A stretch of 64,000 nucleotides of DNA. It comes from Baylisascaris procyonis (taxonomy: Eukaryota; Nematoda; Chromadorea; Rhabditida; Ascarididae). The stretch lies in the NCBI GenBank assembly GCA_037389465.1, contig JAZARR010000170.1:1310001-1374000 (forward strand). The letters are read 5' to 3'. Both the position numbers and the translations under genes were made by a program. This document shows positions 45,606 to 60,094 of this stretch, piece after piece. Below the pieces are notes generated by a model that saw only the letters and a program-made list of their open reading frames with translations, searched no databases and had not been told where the DNA came from. The first letter of the stretch is position 1; every line of letters begins with the position of its first letter.

Positions 45606-45649
45606 CGTTATTTACTTGATACTGAACCGTCTTACAATAAATTAATCCT

Positions 45650-46656
45650 AGTGACTTTGAACTTTTCTAATGTTGCTAAAGCTTCTTCTTAGCATCGCGT
45701 AATTTGTTTTCCATTTCCATATGGGTTTCACAAAGGAATTCCAATGTGATGGTAATGTGTTGAGAAGTCTTCTACTATGAAAAGAGTGCGAGCAAATAAT
45801 GTCGTTTATCAGAATCATGTTGTTTTTCCCCACAAGCACAACCTTGGACGAGATTACCTGCGTCTAATAAAGCTTCTCAGGAGGCGCAGTGATGTAACCA
45901 TGCTCAATATGACCGCTGTCATTAAGCCAAAGTTTAGGCCATCGGCTGTCACAACTGTATGCTCCACCCATAAACGATCCAGAAATCAGATAGAGTAATC
46001 CAACAGACTCAGCCATTTAGGCACTAGGCGCAGGGTAGTCAGGAATCATTTGAGAGGTTTTGGCGGTAACGATGCCAGAGGAATGTAAATGGACTCGAAG
46101 CATTTTGGAATAGCAATAACTTCAGACGCAAGTGAAAACTTCTTTACAGTTATGGCTACCCCATTTCCTTTGCCTTTCATGTTAGCTTCATAGCCATTGC
46201 TAAATATTCTGTGAAGCTGGCTTACCCGAAAGAAATAAATCAACTGCCCAAGATGACAGTCATCTTTTTGAAATAATATGGATAACAACTGCCTTTATGT
46301 TAGTCATCAAAGCTTCAATTTCTATAAATCTGTTGACTACCTTACGTACGTTGAAGTAAACATAGGGCACGGCCGAAATGCTCTGCGTCATATGCACCTT
46401 AAGATCATTAGTTAGTATCTCTCGAAAAAGTTCACCATATTTAAACAAATCTTCAATTAGGATGGTCCGAATTCAACTCCAAATGGTTTTCATACTCTTC
46501 GTCAAATCTACTCTCGCTTGAGCGCATTACGATACCATAGTTTTTGTTCGCATTCTCGTGTCCAAATGTTTCAACTTGGAGAAAATTGAGTATAAAATTG
46601 AGAAATTTAGTGGTCATAATATGCGTCATATGACAATTTTCTATATCGTCATCCAC
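45650..46656 (-). pseudogene. Decayed coding-like stretch, unknown origin
   Basis: Successive minus-strand frames of 60-80 codons at 46656-46453, 46448-46260, 46288-46046 and 45839-45648 abut or overlap but are broken by stops and frame changes. Readable pieces include SSESRFDEEYENHLELNS and LLNTLPSHWNSFVKPIWKW. The LP..W..F pattern is weakly like gag proteins of retrotransposons, but I cannot place it. The left end runs close to the minisatellite. It could also be ordinary non-coding DNA with chance frames. Confidence 0.3.
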
Positions 46657-49600
46657 AACTATCTATCAATTTTGAAAAGGAACTACGGATACTTAAAATA
46701 TGAGAGAGACTCCCATACACCTTACATCTTCTTGTTTCTCCTTTCGCATTAGTAGATTTAACGAAATCAAAACCTCTAATGACCGAGAAAATTTGAATAT
46801 GAAGGTGTTATTTGCATGCTTATTATCTCTTCATGGCTTAGGAAACTAGTTAAAAAAACACAAAAGCGTGTACGTATGATGGATCATTTGTGTCTCCAGA
46901 AGTGATAACCGAGACATCGTTTGGAATCGGTGAGACGGAATGATGGCAGCAAAGTAATCTAGGATTGCTGAATATGACCATAAAATCACATCTCAATGTT
47001 CCAATCTATGTGTATTAAGTTTCCTCAGGTCGGACTACTTGTGAAAGGAATAGACCATCGAATATTGTGAGGATTCGTCAAAAGACAAGGTCGTTCCCCA
47101 AGACCCTATCTTGTGTTTGAACTCTTTGGAGGGGTCTTCGAGCTTCGATATCATAATGCAATTCGACTCTTCTCTTACTTGTGGTCACATCAATCCCCTA
47201 TATTCTCGTCGACCCCTGAATTGTTTCGATTGCTAAACCTTTAACTCTGTTCCTACTTTAACAGGGAATACTACGTTCTCGAGTTCAAAAATGACCAAAT
47301 CTTAGAAAGACAAAAAACTTTTGCATATCATAACCAAATTCTAGCTCCCCTAATGCTGTTTCGCAGTATCAATTGAAGATGTTGCGTAGCTGCAACAAAT
47401 TTTTAAAACCACACCTTTATGAACTGACATACATCAAATCACGGTGGCTTTCATAAAAACTATTGCATCTATATTCCAGTTCCTAAAGCCTGTTCTTTTA
47501 CCAAACTAGAAACTTGCTCCATTCATCTCTCGAAGTTTCAATCAACCAATTTTTTTTTTAAAGTTCTGTGTGCCTGTCAAGCAAATAACATTAAATTCAT
47601 AACGTTGAATTTAGAAAGAAAAGGCGCTGCATATTTATAGTGTTACACTACGTGAATGAAATTCGTACAATTTGATGGACAATTTAGAGGGATATAAATG
47701 TGTCCATAAAATTCGTGAGTGTCTCTAATGCCAATGATAAGATTTCAATGGTGTTCTTTGCACCAAACATACTTTAGCAGCAATAAAACAGAAATCGCTA
47801 ATGATCTTCCTTGGAAAAGAAGCGTAATGGATCGTGAAGGAACGGAAGTTTCAATTTTTCACCTCGCTAACCTCTTGCTAATGGTAAAAGAAAGTAATGA
47901 CCTTCATAATCGTTCATATGAAAGGATGTTTTTTGCTCATGGAAGTTTCTAAGAGATTCGTTTCTCATTCCCATGTTAAATGGAAGACTGGAAAGAGGGA
48001 GGGGGATGGCACGGCGCGGACAGTGTGGGCAGGTTCCTATCCTATCCTTTGCAGCAAGTATCGGTGCAATTATCGAAAAAAACCTCTAAAGCGCCCTGTG
48101 AGAAGGTAACCTCCACTTCCAAGAATTGTTTTTCTACAACATATTTGCTTACGTTTACTCTTAACTTGTTAGCATTTCTACTCTCATTCCACGTATGCGA
48201 TCCTTGATTTACTTCCTATAGAAAAAAATCCTATTTACTTTGTGCTGAATTCCTACATTCCATCTTCTTTCTCTCTCATAGAAGTTCTATTAACGGCAAT
48301 CAAAATAAATCATTTCTTATCGAAGTTGTCGAATATACAAACGTAGACCTGTTTCCTAACAATCATAAAAATCCTCTGTAAATTTATTATTACACATTAC
48401 TCTCAAAAAATTTGAAAACACTCAAATATTATTTTATAACATTAAAAAAGTTCCGACTATAAAACGAAATCAGATAAGTCTGAAGTATCCCGATGAAATG
48501 CTGCCTATTCCATCTTACTCGGATGTCTCATCGTGTCTTAAAAGACATAGAAATTTTCCCAGAAAAAATTCAAAAACACTATCTTCGCAGCAGTCACAAC
48601 AAGACTTTTATGAATCACTAAGGGAAAATAAAGGGAGGAGGGGAGGGTAGGGATCACACAATCCGCAAAAACTCCTCTCCGCCATCCACTGATCATATCT
48701 GGAAGTATTTTTCTATCAAAGCAGTTCGCACCTATTGTATATAAACGACAATGAAGCGTCACCTTTCCAGAAAGTCGTGGTTTCTTTCATCTACAAATAT
48801 TGGAACACAATGATTCCTCTTCTTGGCCAAAAAACCCCCCTAAGCCTGACTGTGGATGGAGGTTCTATTAGTTCAAGGGAAAGTAAGACTTTTAATTCTA
48901 GAATTATGCTCTTTTTATATACTTATACCCAAGTGAGATGGAACAGGGAACATTTCACTGGGGGAAATTTTACGATTCCCTTTATTGCTAGATGCATTGT
49001 GCGATAGTGGTTGTTCGTATTCAGCTAAATCAAAGGTCTACATGAGATGTGAAATGCTACACAATTGCAGCATTATTTCCGACATTCCGCATGCAATAAT
49101 ACTCTATACTAGCAACTAATACACCCCTACTTTGTATTGTGCATCAACCAATGTAGTTGAACGAAATTGAAATTTTCCAGTTGCGACTAGACGAAACGGA
49201 TTATTTAAGGATAGAGCTCAATACAACGTAGCAAAAAAAAAAAAAGAAGCAGCAGAAATTCAAAAAAAAAAAAAAAATGGTGTACTCGAACGAAATGGAA
49301 AACGAAATCAACCAAATCGTCTATTTTGATGGTTTTAGTGAAACGGATTGATGCCTAAATACAGCACTTTCAATCCGTACTGTAATCCGTACGTTGAATT
49401 TCTAGTGCTATAAACAACCTATTGCATGAGATACGATAGCATCGGCAACTATAAACAATCTATGGCAATAATCACTCAGATCGCAAATAATGGCATAGGT
49501 ACTCTAAAAATCTGATACTACGATGCAGGGGGCAATACTTAAGAGTACCTATTCAGCCACTGAAAAATAAAATATTCATCAAACAATAAAATCCATCATC

Positions 49601-51374
49601 ACACTAAGATGGAGATCCTTATTTCCGTTCTTTCTAGTCGAATCGAAGCAGCGCTAAATAAACGATTAATCAAGTTAGTGAAAAAAATATTGTTTATGTT
49701 ACAATTTCTCAGAAAAAAAGGGGACTGAGAAAGGTTAGGCAAGCAACAGGTTCAATAATTTATGAGATGACTACTCGACAGCTCCATTTTTCACTACTAA
49801 TTTCCATGATCATCAACTGACTGAAACAATCGTTGAATTGAAAAGATTAGCCGAAGAGAATTGGCTTGAAATTTTATCCCATCAAATCTCGAAAATTCCA
49901 ACAATTATGAGTGATAAAGCACACATATGAATACTAAAATCTACTCAACATTCTATTGTAGAATGCGATATCAACTGCTCAATTTCGAGCGACAAAGATT
50001 ATTGGAATTCTTAATCATTAGACAGAACAATTTTATTCTTTGAATTCATGAAAAAAACTCCAATGAAAAATTTTTGAATTCGCTGATTTCCGATTGTCTT
50101 ATTCTACGAGATGTTTTATTGTAGGAGGCATAATATTAAAAAAAAAACTGAAAGCGCAATCAGCGATACCATTTGTAAAATTTTCTCTAAAATTTGCAAA
50201 AAAAAAAAAAAAAATTCATTGCAACTTCAGGTTCGATGGTTTCATTTCCTCTATAGAAATTCTGCTAGCTTAATGGTAGGGGTTGTAAGCATGATTGTAC
50301 GGTATATGGTGGTGGTTCTACTCGCTATCGTTGTAAACAACTATAGTTCAATGAATTGCCGTTGATTCAAATCTACTCCAATTTATTACTTTCTCAATTG
50401 TTTCCTTCAATATGCAAAAAAAAAAAAAAATTTTTTTTTGCACAAAATGCAAGCGTATAGAATGAATAGCCTATACGCAGAAGTTAATAACAGAGTGTAT
50501 GCATGCATTCGATGAGATGAAAAACTCGATACCGTTGTTTTTTTACAAAGTTCGCACAATCCAAAATTGCACTTTCGATTTCGTTGCCATTTTATGATTA
50601 CAATTTTCCTCTCGCATTCGTTTATATGCAATAAAAACATCGATACGAAACTATTCCATCGTACAAATAACTCTTTCATAGCCAAAATTTTCATGCCTTT
50701 TCGAAGTTTTTTTTTAAAGATAAAAAAATATTTCCATGCAATAAATAATATTTAGAAAAAAAAAATAATATTTCTTTTATATATTTGCCAATTTTTCCTT
50801 CCTTAATAAAAAAAACACAAAGAAAACTTATTGAGGGGTTGAGTGCTTCGCCTAGGCTCAACACTTAATAACACCGTTATGCAGCTCCCAAATTCAAATT
50901 ATTTAAGTATACCAAGGTAAAGCAAGCTTATAAAGGCGCTGAAATTTATGAGAAACAATTTTCCAACTACGAAGGAATAAGTGGGAAATTGTAAAACCCC
51001 TATTTGCATGTCATTTTTATTGATGAGACAGATGCTATTAATTAGACTCATTTACCTACAATTTACACGGAAACCATCACAATAAATTATCATCAAACGC
51101 AATTGCATTGACACATTAGACATCATTTCTCTATGATTGTTAGAGAATTTCCACTTTGTTTATTCAACAATTAAGGACAATTTTGCCAACGAAACAAGCT
51201 TTCTTCCCGACAATTTTTTCAGAGTTTATTTATATTTTCATAAATCAAAGCTTTGTACTCTATAAAATTGCAAGCAAGACCCTAGGTATGCTAGATTTTT
51301 CCTTGTTGACCTCAGCAAATTGATTAAAAACCTAAATTCCCATCAAACATGCCGCAATGATATCCACATCGAAC

Positions 51375-51482
<108 letters not shown>

Positions 51483-52756
51483 TTTGTTTAATCATCTGCC
51501 TACATCGAACTTCCTCTAGCATATCATTATTAGTTAGTAACGCCCTATTGCATATAACTTGCGTCTAATGCAAAGCAATTCTTTCATCACTGCGTATTTC
51601 GTCATACTCTAATTACAGATATATTAGTAACTACATTATTGTTGATTTGCAACCTTATTGATTCAACAAATATTGCTTCTTAAAAACCATTCTGTATCAA
51701 AGGGACTATCGATATCGTTCACTGAATACAGTCACAAACGAATACAAATGGGACAGCGAGTTGTATTTATTACTGCAAAAATTATTCAACTGTATTTCTA
51801 ATTATAACAAATAAGGGGAACTGCTATACGTACTATTAACGAATTTGGGCAAAAATAGAGGGTTAATAATCAATTATTCACTTCTATAGTGAAAAAATGG
51901 CCAAAGGAATGAAGGATTGGCCAAGAAAATGAAGAATCACCTAAGAGTACCAATAAATTCTATTTTCATCACTTCTCGCTGTTCACCTATCTAGAAATAT
52001 ATCAATTTTTTTCATAATTTTGCTACCATTACAACACATTTTTTCTCATATACTCATCTCCGCAATTACTCCCTTTGATTGTGCCGAAAGAAAACCCCAT
52101 TGAACTATTTTATTATAGTCGTTTCACGAAGTGTAATTTTCATTTTTCCAAGCAATTAACGTTCGATTATATTTCTTTTGCTGAAGGTCGCGCATGATTT
52201 TAAAAAACATAAGTATAGGAAAGTAAGCAAAAAAAAAATAATTCAGTGAAATTTTCCTGGATCCTATTGTCACCCAAAGTTCTTTAATATTTGATTTCTT
52301 CTAAAAGATATTCACAACTTCCCACACTCCAAGGAAACACCATAAAACGTTTTCTATTTAATTGGCGCCCTGCCTCTTCTCAGTGTGTACAATTCAGACC
52401 GCACTATCTATCAAATAAACTTCAGCAATGATCCCCATAAAATTCGGCCAATAATAATAAACATTTAAAAGATCTGTTAAAATAAGAATCAAAAAAAAAA
52501 AAAAAATTATGCGCAAAGAGCTGAAGTGATATTTATTTTTGCATTTCTCACATTCAGATCATTCCTAATTAACTATAAAACGAATGCAGCAAATAACCAA
52601 TTTTTAGCTTCTACAAATACTTGCACTATGTCCCGCAAAATACTTTTTTTAACTGTCCGGACGGTGCAAAATGAGACTCTGATCAGAGAAGATGTATGCA
52701 AATTTTCAGACTTCAAACAACTCTGAGATTTTTAAAAATTGTTGGATCAACCTGGA

Positions 52757-52759
<3 letters not shown>

Positions 52760-52806
<47 letters not shown>
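52760..52806. repeat. (AT)n microsatellite, about 46 bp
   Basis: A pure AT array ten bases before the perfect palindrome at 52816. Confidence 0.95.
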
Positions 52807-52810
<4 letters not shown>

Positions 52811-52815
52811 CAGTA

Positions 52816-52823
52816 ATAGGAAG

Positions 52824-52873
<50 letters not shown>

Positions 52874-52881
52874 CTTCCTAT
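52816..52881. repeat. Perfect 66-bp palindrome with AT core
   Basis: ATAGGAAGCTATA at the left is matched exactly by TATAGCTTCCTAT at the right, with only AT repeats between. The whole element equals its own complement, so it can extrude as a cruciform. The unique GGAAGC/GCTTCC flanks show that this is more than a plain microsatellite. Confidence 0.92.
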
Positions 52882-53170
52882 GCTCTAAATCACCATACAT
52901 CAAATTTTATAACTTCAAATTCCGTGGTTTCTAGGTTGAAACTACCTGTAGAGATGGAAAGACGCACATACACAGTCACGACCACTCAAGCATGCACACA
53001 CGTATCTACACATAGGCAATATGCCAACATAATGCACTTTGTAAATTCAGTGCAACGCATGAAACTCGAAAAGACATCAGAAAAAGACATATAACAGGCC
53101 TTGCTAAGGTTTTTTATACAGTAAAATGAGGGAATTTAATTGCCAGCGACTAATTTCGATGTCAGATATT

Positions 53171-53238
53171 ACTGATTTTAATTTCAGGCACAACTGATTT
53201 TAACTTCAGGTACAATTGATTTTAATTTCAGGTTAAAT
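53171..53238. repeat. Three tandem 22-bp repeats
   Basis: CTGATTTTAATTTCAGG-type units start at 53172, 53194 and 53216. Each ends TTTTAATTTCAGG or TTTTAACTTCAGG, which on the plus strand resembles a nematode 3' splice site. Confidence 0.88.
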
Positions 53239-54284
53239 ATTCCCTCATATAGATGCCTTAACGCCGCACATTCGCAAAGTAAATTCACGTCCGACTTAAG
53301 TAGTAGGTTGATAAATGATGCATCTGAAAAATTACGAGGGGAAATGACTGCTTCTCATTGCAAGGATTGGGGGTATATTTGAAAATCGAATATGTTCACT
53401 TTTTGTTCAAAGGTGCCGCTTTTAAGGCACCTATTATTTAATTTAAAAAAACGCGCATTGTGCTTTATAGCTCCCAGCATATGCCGCCGCATGTGGCAAA
53501 TAAAACCCTCACCTAAATCTAATCTTAAATCCCATCCACTAGATTCTTTACAGCTTACAAAACACCTTTTTTTGCCTCGATAATTTTCATCGTTTATCAA
53601 AAAATTCGGCTAATTACATTAAATATCAAGAACGGTCAAATATCAGTCCAAAAATTAACTAATAAAACAAAATCAGTCAAAATTTGTCGCAGTCAGAATC
53701 CATTTCTATCAATCATCGCCTATACTTCAATTCAGACCAAATTACTATCATAGCCGCAGAAATCAGCCATTCTTTGAGATAACTGTTATTTCTATCACTT
53801 ATCAACGGGAATATTTTCTATCTCAAGTCAGAAATTGTTGTATTTCTTAGAAGAGAGGCAAAAAAAGTTGTTTAGTTGCACTTTGTGTGATCGCAATACT
53901 ATGTCAATAAATTTCTACAGCTTCCAAGTAGCTTAGTGCTCACAATGGTAGCAAACAAATGCGTACAGTGCTTTCCGACGAATTTTCGCATGAAATTAAC
54001 TTCGATATACGTTCCTACCGTATTTGCAAATTAAAGCAACTACAAGACATAAATGCTTATAGCATTATTCCATCAGCTAAAGAAGTACAACAAGTAAAAA
54101 TATAATACAATAAACAAAAATAGAAAATAACCACAGAATTTGTATAAAGACTGAAAAGAAACTTATAAAGTATATCAAAACTAAGAAGTATGCATATATA
54201 ATCGTTTAACAAGAGAATTCGTTTCGATAGTAATAATATAGATGAAAAAGAAAGTAAAATATATATAAGCAATAAAAGACTAAC

Positions 54285-54428
54285 CCAACACCGATCGCCG
54301 TATCCATGCCTCTAGTACCATAGTTCGTCCGGGTAACGACGGTACGAGTGACACGTTGCGATATGTCGCTACGTCCACTCCCAGTGGAAGCGCTCTCCAT
54401 TGCTTGCTCCAGCTTGAACGTTTGTCAG
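54285..54428 (-). CDS. Candidate 5' coding exon of unknown gene or of a long rootletin isoform
   Basis: It is bounded by a good acceptor (TGTTTACAG at 54429-30) and a good donor (GTTAGT at 54284). The ATG at 54400-54398 opens 39 codons: MESASTGSGRSDISQ, then RVTRTVVTRTNYGTRG and MDTAIGVG, leaving two spare bases. Codon choice is richer in G+C than the surroundings. It lies on the same strand as rootletin with only repeats between. However, rootletin exon 1 needs a phase-0 partner, so a direct join is impossible and at least one small exon would be missing. It could equally start another transcript. Confidence 0.5.
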
Positions 54429-57400
54429 CTGTAAACATCAATCAACTTTAAGATATCAATATATTCAATTCATAAAAGTGAACAAAAACAATAAACTTCG
54501 TTTATTCGGTTACAACCGCTTGTCAATATACAAAAGCGCTGTAACAAACTAGAACTGGCAAGCAATATATATCAGTATGTACCACCATCCTATATCCCAC
54601 AGCTACTATTTATGAGAAATTTGGAATTTTTATGTATATTTTTGTAACTGATAAACGTGGAATATAATGCTATTGCAGTGATAAATCGTTTTGAGAGTCG
54701 ATTCAGGCAAAAAATTCATTAAAGGAACTTCCATAACTTGAGGTTTATTTAATATTTCACAGATGTTCTTTCACCATTCACCACCTTCATAGGTGATCAT
54801 TGAATAAGATTTCGTGTTATTTAGTGCACCTTTTGTGTTAAAACTTTTCATCACATTAAAAAACTTGTATAATGCATAGGATTCATAAACGTCTGAACTA
54901 TGCAATCTTTGGCTAGCATTGGCGGTATCTTCAGCGTGACAGCGACGAAAGACGAGGTGTGGTTCTAACGCAACGAGTTCGAATGAAGAGCACAATGAAA
55001 TTCTTATTCCACAACAATAACAACGACAGAAATCTTCGGGGAAAAGAAACTAAACACCATTTTCAGCGTCAAGACTACTAAATCCACTAGTGAAAATGCA
55101 GTCATTTAACATATAATTTTCTATATATTCCAATATTATGAGAGGTTCAAATGACGATACTAAATGCAAAAAGCATAGCTAAAAAAGCAAATGAAACTTC
55201 TAAAACTGCACTTCCAAGCGCATTTATTCAAATAAGTCAGCGAATAAGCAAAATGACAGACTAAAAGAATCCCTAAGCACTGGCATTCAATAAATATAAA
55301 TCTAACGGTATTTTATTTAAAAAAAACTTTTCAGACCCTAAAAATGCCGTACAAGTTTCTAAAAGAAAGCATCAGTCAAATCGACCGTAATCGGCTTATC
55401 ACCTACACAAAGGAGACTAAAAATAAAAGAAAATGTTGCAAGTGGGATCGCATAGTACGCAAACGTTAAAAGTAGGCACTCTATACTCCAAATATATGAA
55501 GTTGACTATGTACACCATAACCTTTCCTATACTTAAGAACAATTAGTAATCAATAAAAAATCACCATCTACCGTTCTATGAGGCAAATTGATGGAGAAAC
55601 GAAGAGTCGATTGCCGAGGACACACAAAGTTTAATGCCTCAGCGACGTTGTTTTTGTTATTAGTATTAGCACAACGTCATCATTCAACGACCTATTCAAC
55701 ACAATTGAATTTTTTCATCGAACAAAAGCGAAGTGATTACCTTTCATTTACACTTTTTTCCTCACTTATCTTTTTATTTCCAAAATACAATCTTTACCTA
55801 CGAACACCTAAATTATCTAACTTATAAACTTTCATTGAAATAAACGAGAATAACATATAGGCAAGACCAAAATTCATCATCAAATATTTATAAATAGGCA
55901 TTCATTGAGAATCTCTCCAACTTCAATAACAGATTTAACAATCAAATTTAGAGTATTTGATGTTTAATATTTAATTTGTTTAAAAATTTCTTATGTTTTA
56001 TGTTTTTTAATTTTGGTTCTTAACTATTTTTCGATAATTCTGTAGTTTATAGCAGTATATAATTCAGAAGATAACAATAGATAACAGTAAAAAATAGAAA
56101 AAAAAAATAAAAAATTTAAAAAGTAATGATCGCATTCACTCAACGAACACTTTTATCGATATATTATAAATGCTGGACGAAAACTATCTACAATCAATTG
56201 CCTACTAAGAACTGCTGATTGGTTATACCAAAATCTTCCTTCCAAAAAAAGTGACCCCTGTTCTACTCTTTTCAGGGGTTTTTTTTTTTTGCATATCTAT
56301 TCAGAAGTATAAAAAGTGAAAAATAATATATAATATAATAATATAAAAAAGGTGAAAATAAATATAAATATAGATGAAATTATCGTATTATTACGTATTA
56401 TCGTATAAATTATCGTATTAATTAATATACCTATTTGATATTATCGTTTATATGGAAATTCATTGAATCAAATAATAAAATATTCTTTGAGTAATTAACT
56501 CATAACATTGCAGATCAAATCAGCCAAAAATTCATCGAAAATCGATGTTTCTATTTTCTTCAAATATTTCGGCTCATTTAAAAAAGAGATTCGTTTTGTT
56601 GAAAGGATCTCTTCTCAGTGACTATCTCAAGAATGCTTGATATCTCTACTTAATCAAAAGCATAGTGGAAATATCTGGATCCCCAGCCTCCAAGGAAAAC
56701 TTCCTCAATTTTCTTCTCATTTCCCTTCTTACTGAAAAGCTGTCCAAAGGGATCACTCTTTGGCCAAACCGCGCCTCACCTTTTTTGCGATCTTTCAGCA
56801 AACAGCTCCCGGCCCAGTCTTCCTCTACCGAATCTCTCTCTGACAGGGACCCTCATGGCGTAGAACTACCTTGTAAAATACCTCCCTTTCTTCAGCAACT
56901 CATTATTTCCCCCAAGGTTCTCGCTGGGGTACCCTCGGTCAATAAGCTCATAGGTATCGGATACCCCCCCGTCCTAAAAAAAAAGTCCCATAGGCGCAAC
57001 TTTATTTCAACGACGGTGATATCTATCACTAAGCGCCAAGGAACGCCAAGGAAACTTGACTAACTGAAAAAAAAAATGCAATCTTTCTCATCAAATAAAT
57101 TTGAACAAAGATTGTCATAAAGCAACAAAGAAATTGCTTCTACAAATTCAGCTTTTGCTAAAAAAAATTCACATATTTTGTAAAAAAAAAAACTCGATGA
57201 GAAAAATTTCGTTCAAAATTTTTACCGAAAAAAAAATCTTTAAAAATTCCAGAAAACGTCAAAAAATAAAAATATTAATGATAAATAGATCACTATTCGA
57301 GAGAAATTCACCCAATAATTTAAATATTTATATTGATATTTACAACACATCGATTCAACTAAATCGATAATTGAACTATCGGATCACCTCATAATAATAA

Positions 57401-57962
57401 ACATATTTTCAACGTGGAGATTTTCCGCTCAATTCTGCCCATCTGAACATAAGCCGATCCATAATTTTATATCAACCATTGTGGATTATTTCCTCCTCCT
57501 CTCTCAGCATTCCCCAATCAGCCAAAGAGAAAAAAGGTTCGCTGGGAATTTTAGGATGCTTTAGAAACGATCCCCTATTGCATATGAAACGAACATAAGA
57601 GAAGAAAAGAAAATTTTGACGAGAATTAATAAATGAAAGATAAAAATTCCATAAATATTGAAGAAAAATCAATCTAAAGCGCAAAATTTTTTGATATCTT
57701 TTAAAGTTGAATTAATAGACCTGTAAAGGTGTGATCAGTTGCAGATCAATCACATAGGATCACTTCTATCAAGTTTATCGATTTGATTTTCAACTAAATT
57801 CTGGCACATTGCCAACTCGCGAACTGCATATTTCGGAATGTTGAGCAAATGTTGAGCAAAAAATTCAAAAAGAAAAAAAATTTTTTTTAATATCAGAAAT
57901 TTCAGCTAAAGAATTCCGGGAAAATTTTGTGAGCTTAGAAAATTTCCGGAAAGGAGAGGAAT

Positions 57963-57972
57963 GGGGGGGGGG
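57963..57972. repeat. Poly(G)/poly(C) tract of 10
   Basis: Ten G in a row on the plus strand. Confidence 0.85.
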
Positions 57973-60031
57973 AAGAAATATACCCATGGGTAATATAAGT
58001 GGGAAAAAGGTACCATGAATCAAATTACACAATTAAATGCAAGATTTATTTCTAACCTTAGATGCTTCCTATTGTTTTTGTTCGAAATCACCGCTTGAGT
58101 TGCATTAAACTGTACTGAAATTTAGAATATTTTAGAAGAAATTAATTAATTTTACTGCGACATCTGCATCATAGACCGCATTTCCCTCTTTCTCTATGAT
58201 TTGCAACAATTCAAATATGTGCTACCTAAATTTAGACCAACTATCTGAGCTTATACACGATATTTAGGAGTCTATATCTAATTACATAACATTATTCACT
58301 ATCGTAGATCAACGGAAGAAATTGAGTTGATAAGAAGAACACAGAGACCTAAAACGTCAGGTAAAAATGGCTAATTTGAATAAGAAATAAACTTTCCACA
58401 ATTATATGCAAAAAGAAGACGAATAAATTGAATTCATTCGTCGACAATGCAAACGATGTGCGCACCCTATGCAATATGGATGTCATTTGAAGTTACTATG
58501 GCCTTTTAAATGCGACGCTGGAGCTGCTCTTTCTTTTTTTTGCACGAAAAGTTGCACAACAACGAGGCACACACCTATGTGGCGTCCGATCGTGGGTTGG
58601 TTGGTTAGTTGATTGCATCGGCAATACACAACACAATCAAAAAGTACACAACCCAAAGATCTACTCACTACTTATTCTTTACCCATCCCCCTTCCCATCA
58701 CTCTCTCTAAAACATCATTCAATCATCTATTTCCACATAAATATTTTAAAATATTCTTACATCAATGCAAATAATTTCCCATTTCGGGGCAATTTTCTAT
58801 GCACTATTCCAATGAAAAATAAACAATTTCTTCTATCCTATACTGAATTCGTGGTAAGTTTTCCAGCTTTTAGATTGTTTCAAGAAATATAGGTGATGGG
58901 CCCGATATTTGGTCACCTTATTGCGCAATATTCCACCAAAAGTTACCATCCATAAATCGGGTCGATATTTTTGAGCGGAAATACTTTTTTTTTAAAATCT
59001 CACACTTAGAATTTGATAATAACTTACTTAAATAGTTCACAATTACATAACGATACCTAAATATAGCTATTTCAAAATGTATAGAAATGAATTAATCTAT
59101 TTTATACTGAACAAAAAACATTATAAATTAACATAAAGCTATACGAACTATTTCTAAAAAATTTTACTGAAATAAATTAGCATAAAAGAAGAATAGAAAA
59201 CATAAATATTAAAAAAAAAAATCAACTAGAAACGAAAAAATGAGGAAATAATATAGGCGAAACATCGATGAAGCATAAAAAGCTAGAAAGTTTTCAAATT
59301 TTTGAGAAAAAAAAAGTTGGAAGAGAATAGAAAAGACCTAAACTCGTTAAATTTCCGAATTTTTCAAGGAGTACAAATGGCTCAACTTGCCCATGGTTCA
59401 ACTTTTGAAAGCGTCGCCTAAAATGCAATCATCCACCTACTCAATTGGCGGAAACCATTCCAAATTGGAATAACACTGCGTATCAGCTCTACCTACCTCA
59501 ATTGGGCACACTATTTGAAATTCGAATAACACTACGTCTACCTATTGCAGCGCTAAAATACAATTCAAATATCCCGCTAAATAGCACTTATTATTTATGA
59601 GTTCGTACATGACAAATGCAAAAACATCAAAAATAGATCACCGTAAGTGTTATGATCGCATTTGAGCAGGAGAATCGTTGAATCATTTATGATTTTCTGG
59701 AATCTTCCAGAAACAAATCAATTTCTCGGAATGCACTTTTTTTCTGAAAAAATACGATAGAAATTTTATTAATAAAGCTTTCCATTTAATAATCTAGTTA
59801 AATTTTTATCTTTGAATTTTTTTTTGTCTCGAAATTTCAGTCTTTCCCATCAAATTCCATTTGCGCAAAAAGCTCTAAAAATACGATTTTTCTATATTTG
59901 CGAGAATTTTGCTTTGTTTGAAGCTCTATGAAGCTTCAATCAACCAATAACTAGCTCATAAAAAAATATGCAGAAATACAACACAAATTAGAGTACTAGA
60001 ATGATTGTTTGTCTTTAAGATTCTTTGCTAC

Positions 60032-60094
60032 AAAGAGAGAGAGGGAGAGAGAGGGAGAGAGAGGGAAAGAGAGAGGGAGAAAGAGAGAAAAAAA
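60032..60094. repeat. GA-rich purine tract
   Basis: GAGAGAGG-type repeats for about 60 bases, all purine on the plus strand. It makes a false Arg/Glu reading frame. Confidence 0.93.

Noticed and set aside
47180..47220. A 37-base minus-strand stretch with good acceptor (CAATTCAG) and donor (GTAAGAG)
   Set aside because: All three frames contain a stop, so it cannot be a coding exon.
50260..50340. tRNA-like stretch with TAATGGTAGG and GGTTCTACTC
   Set aside because: The A- and B-box-like words are there, but I could not form acceptor, anticodon and T stems.
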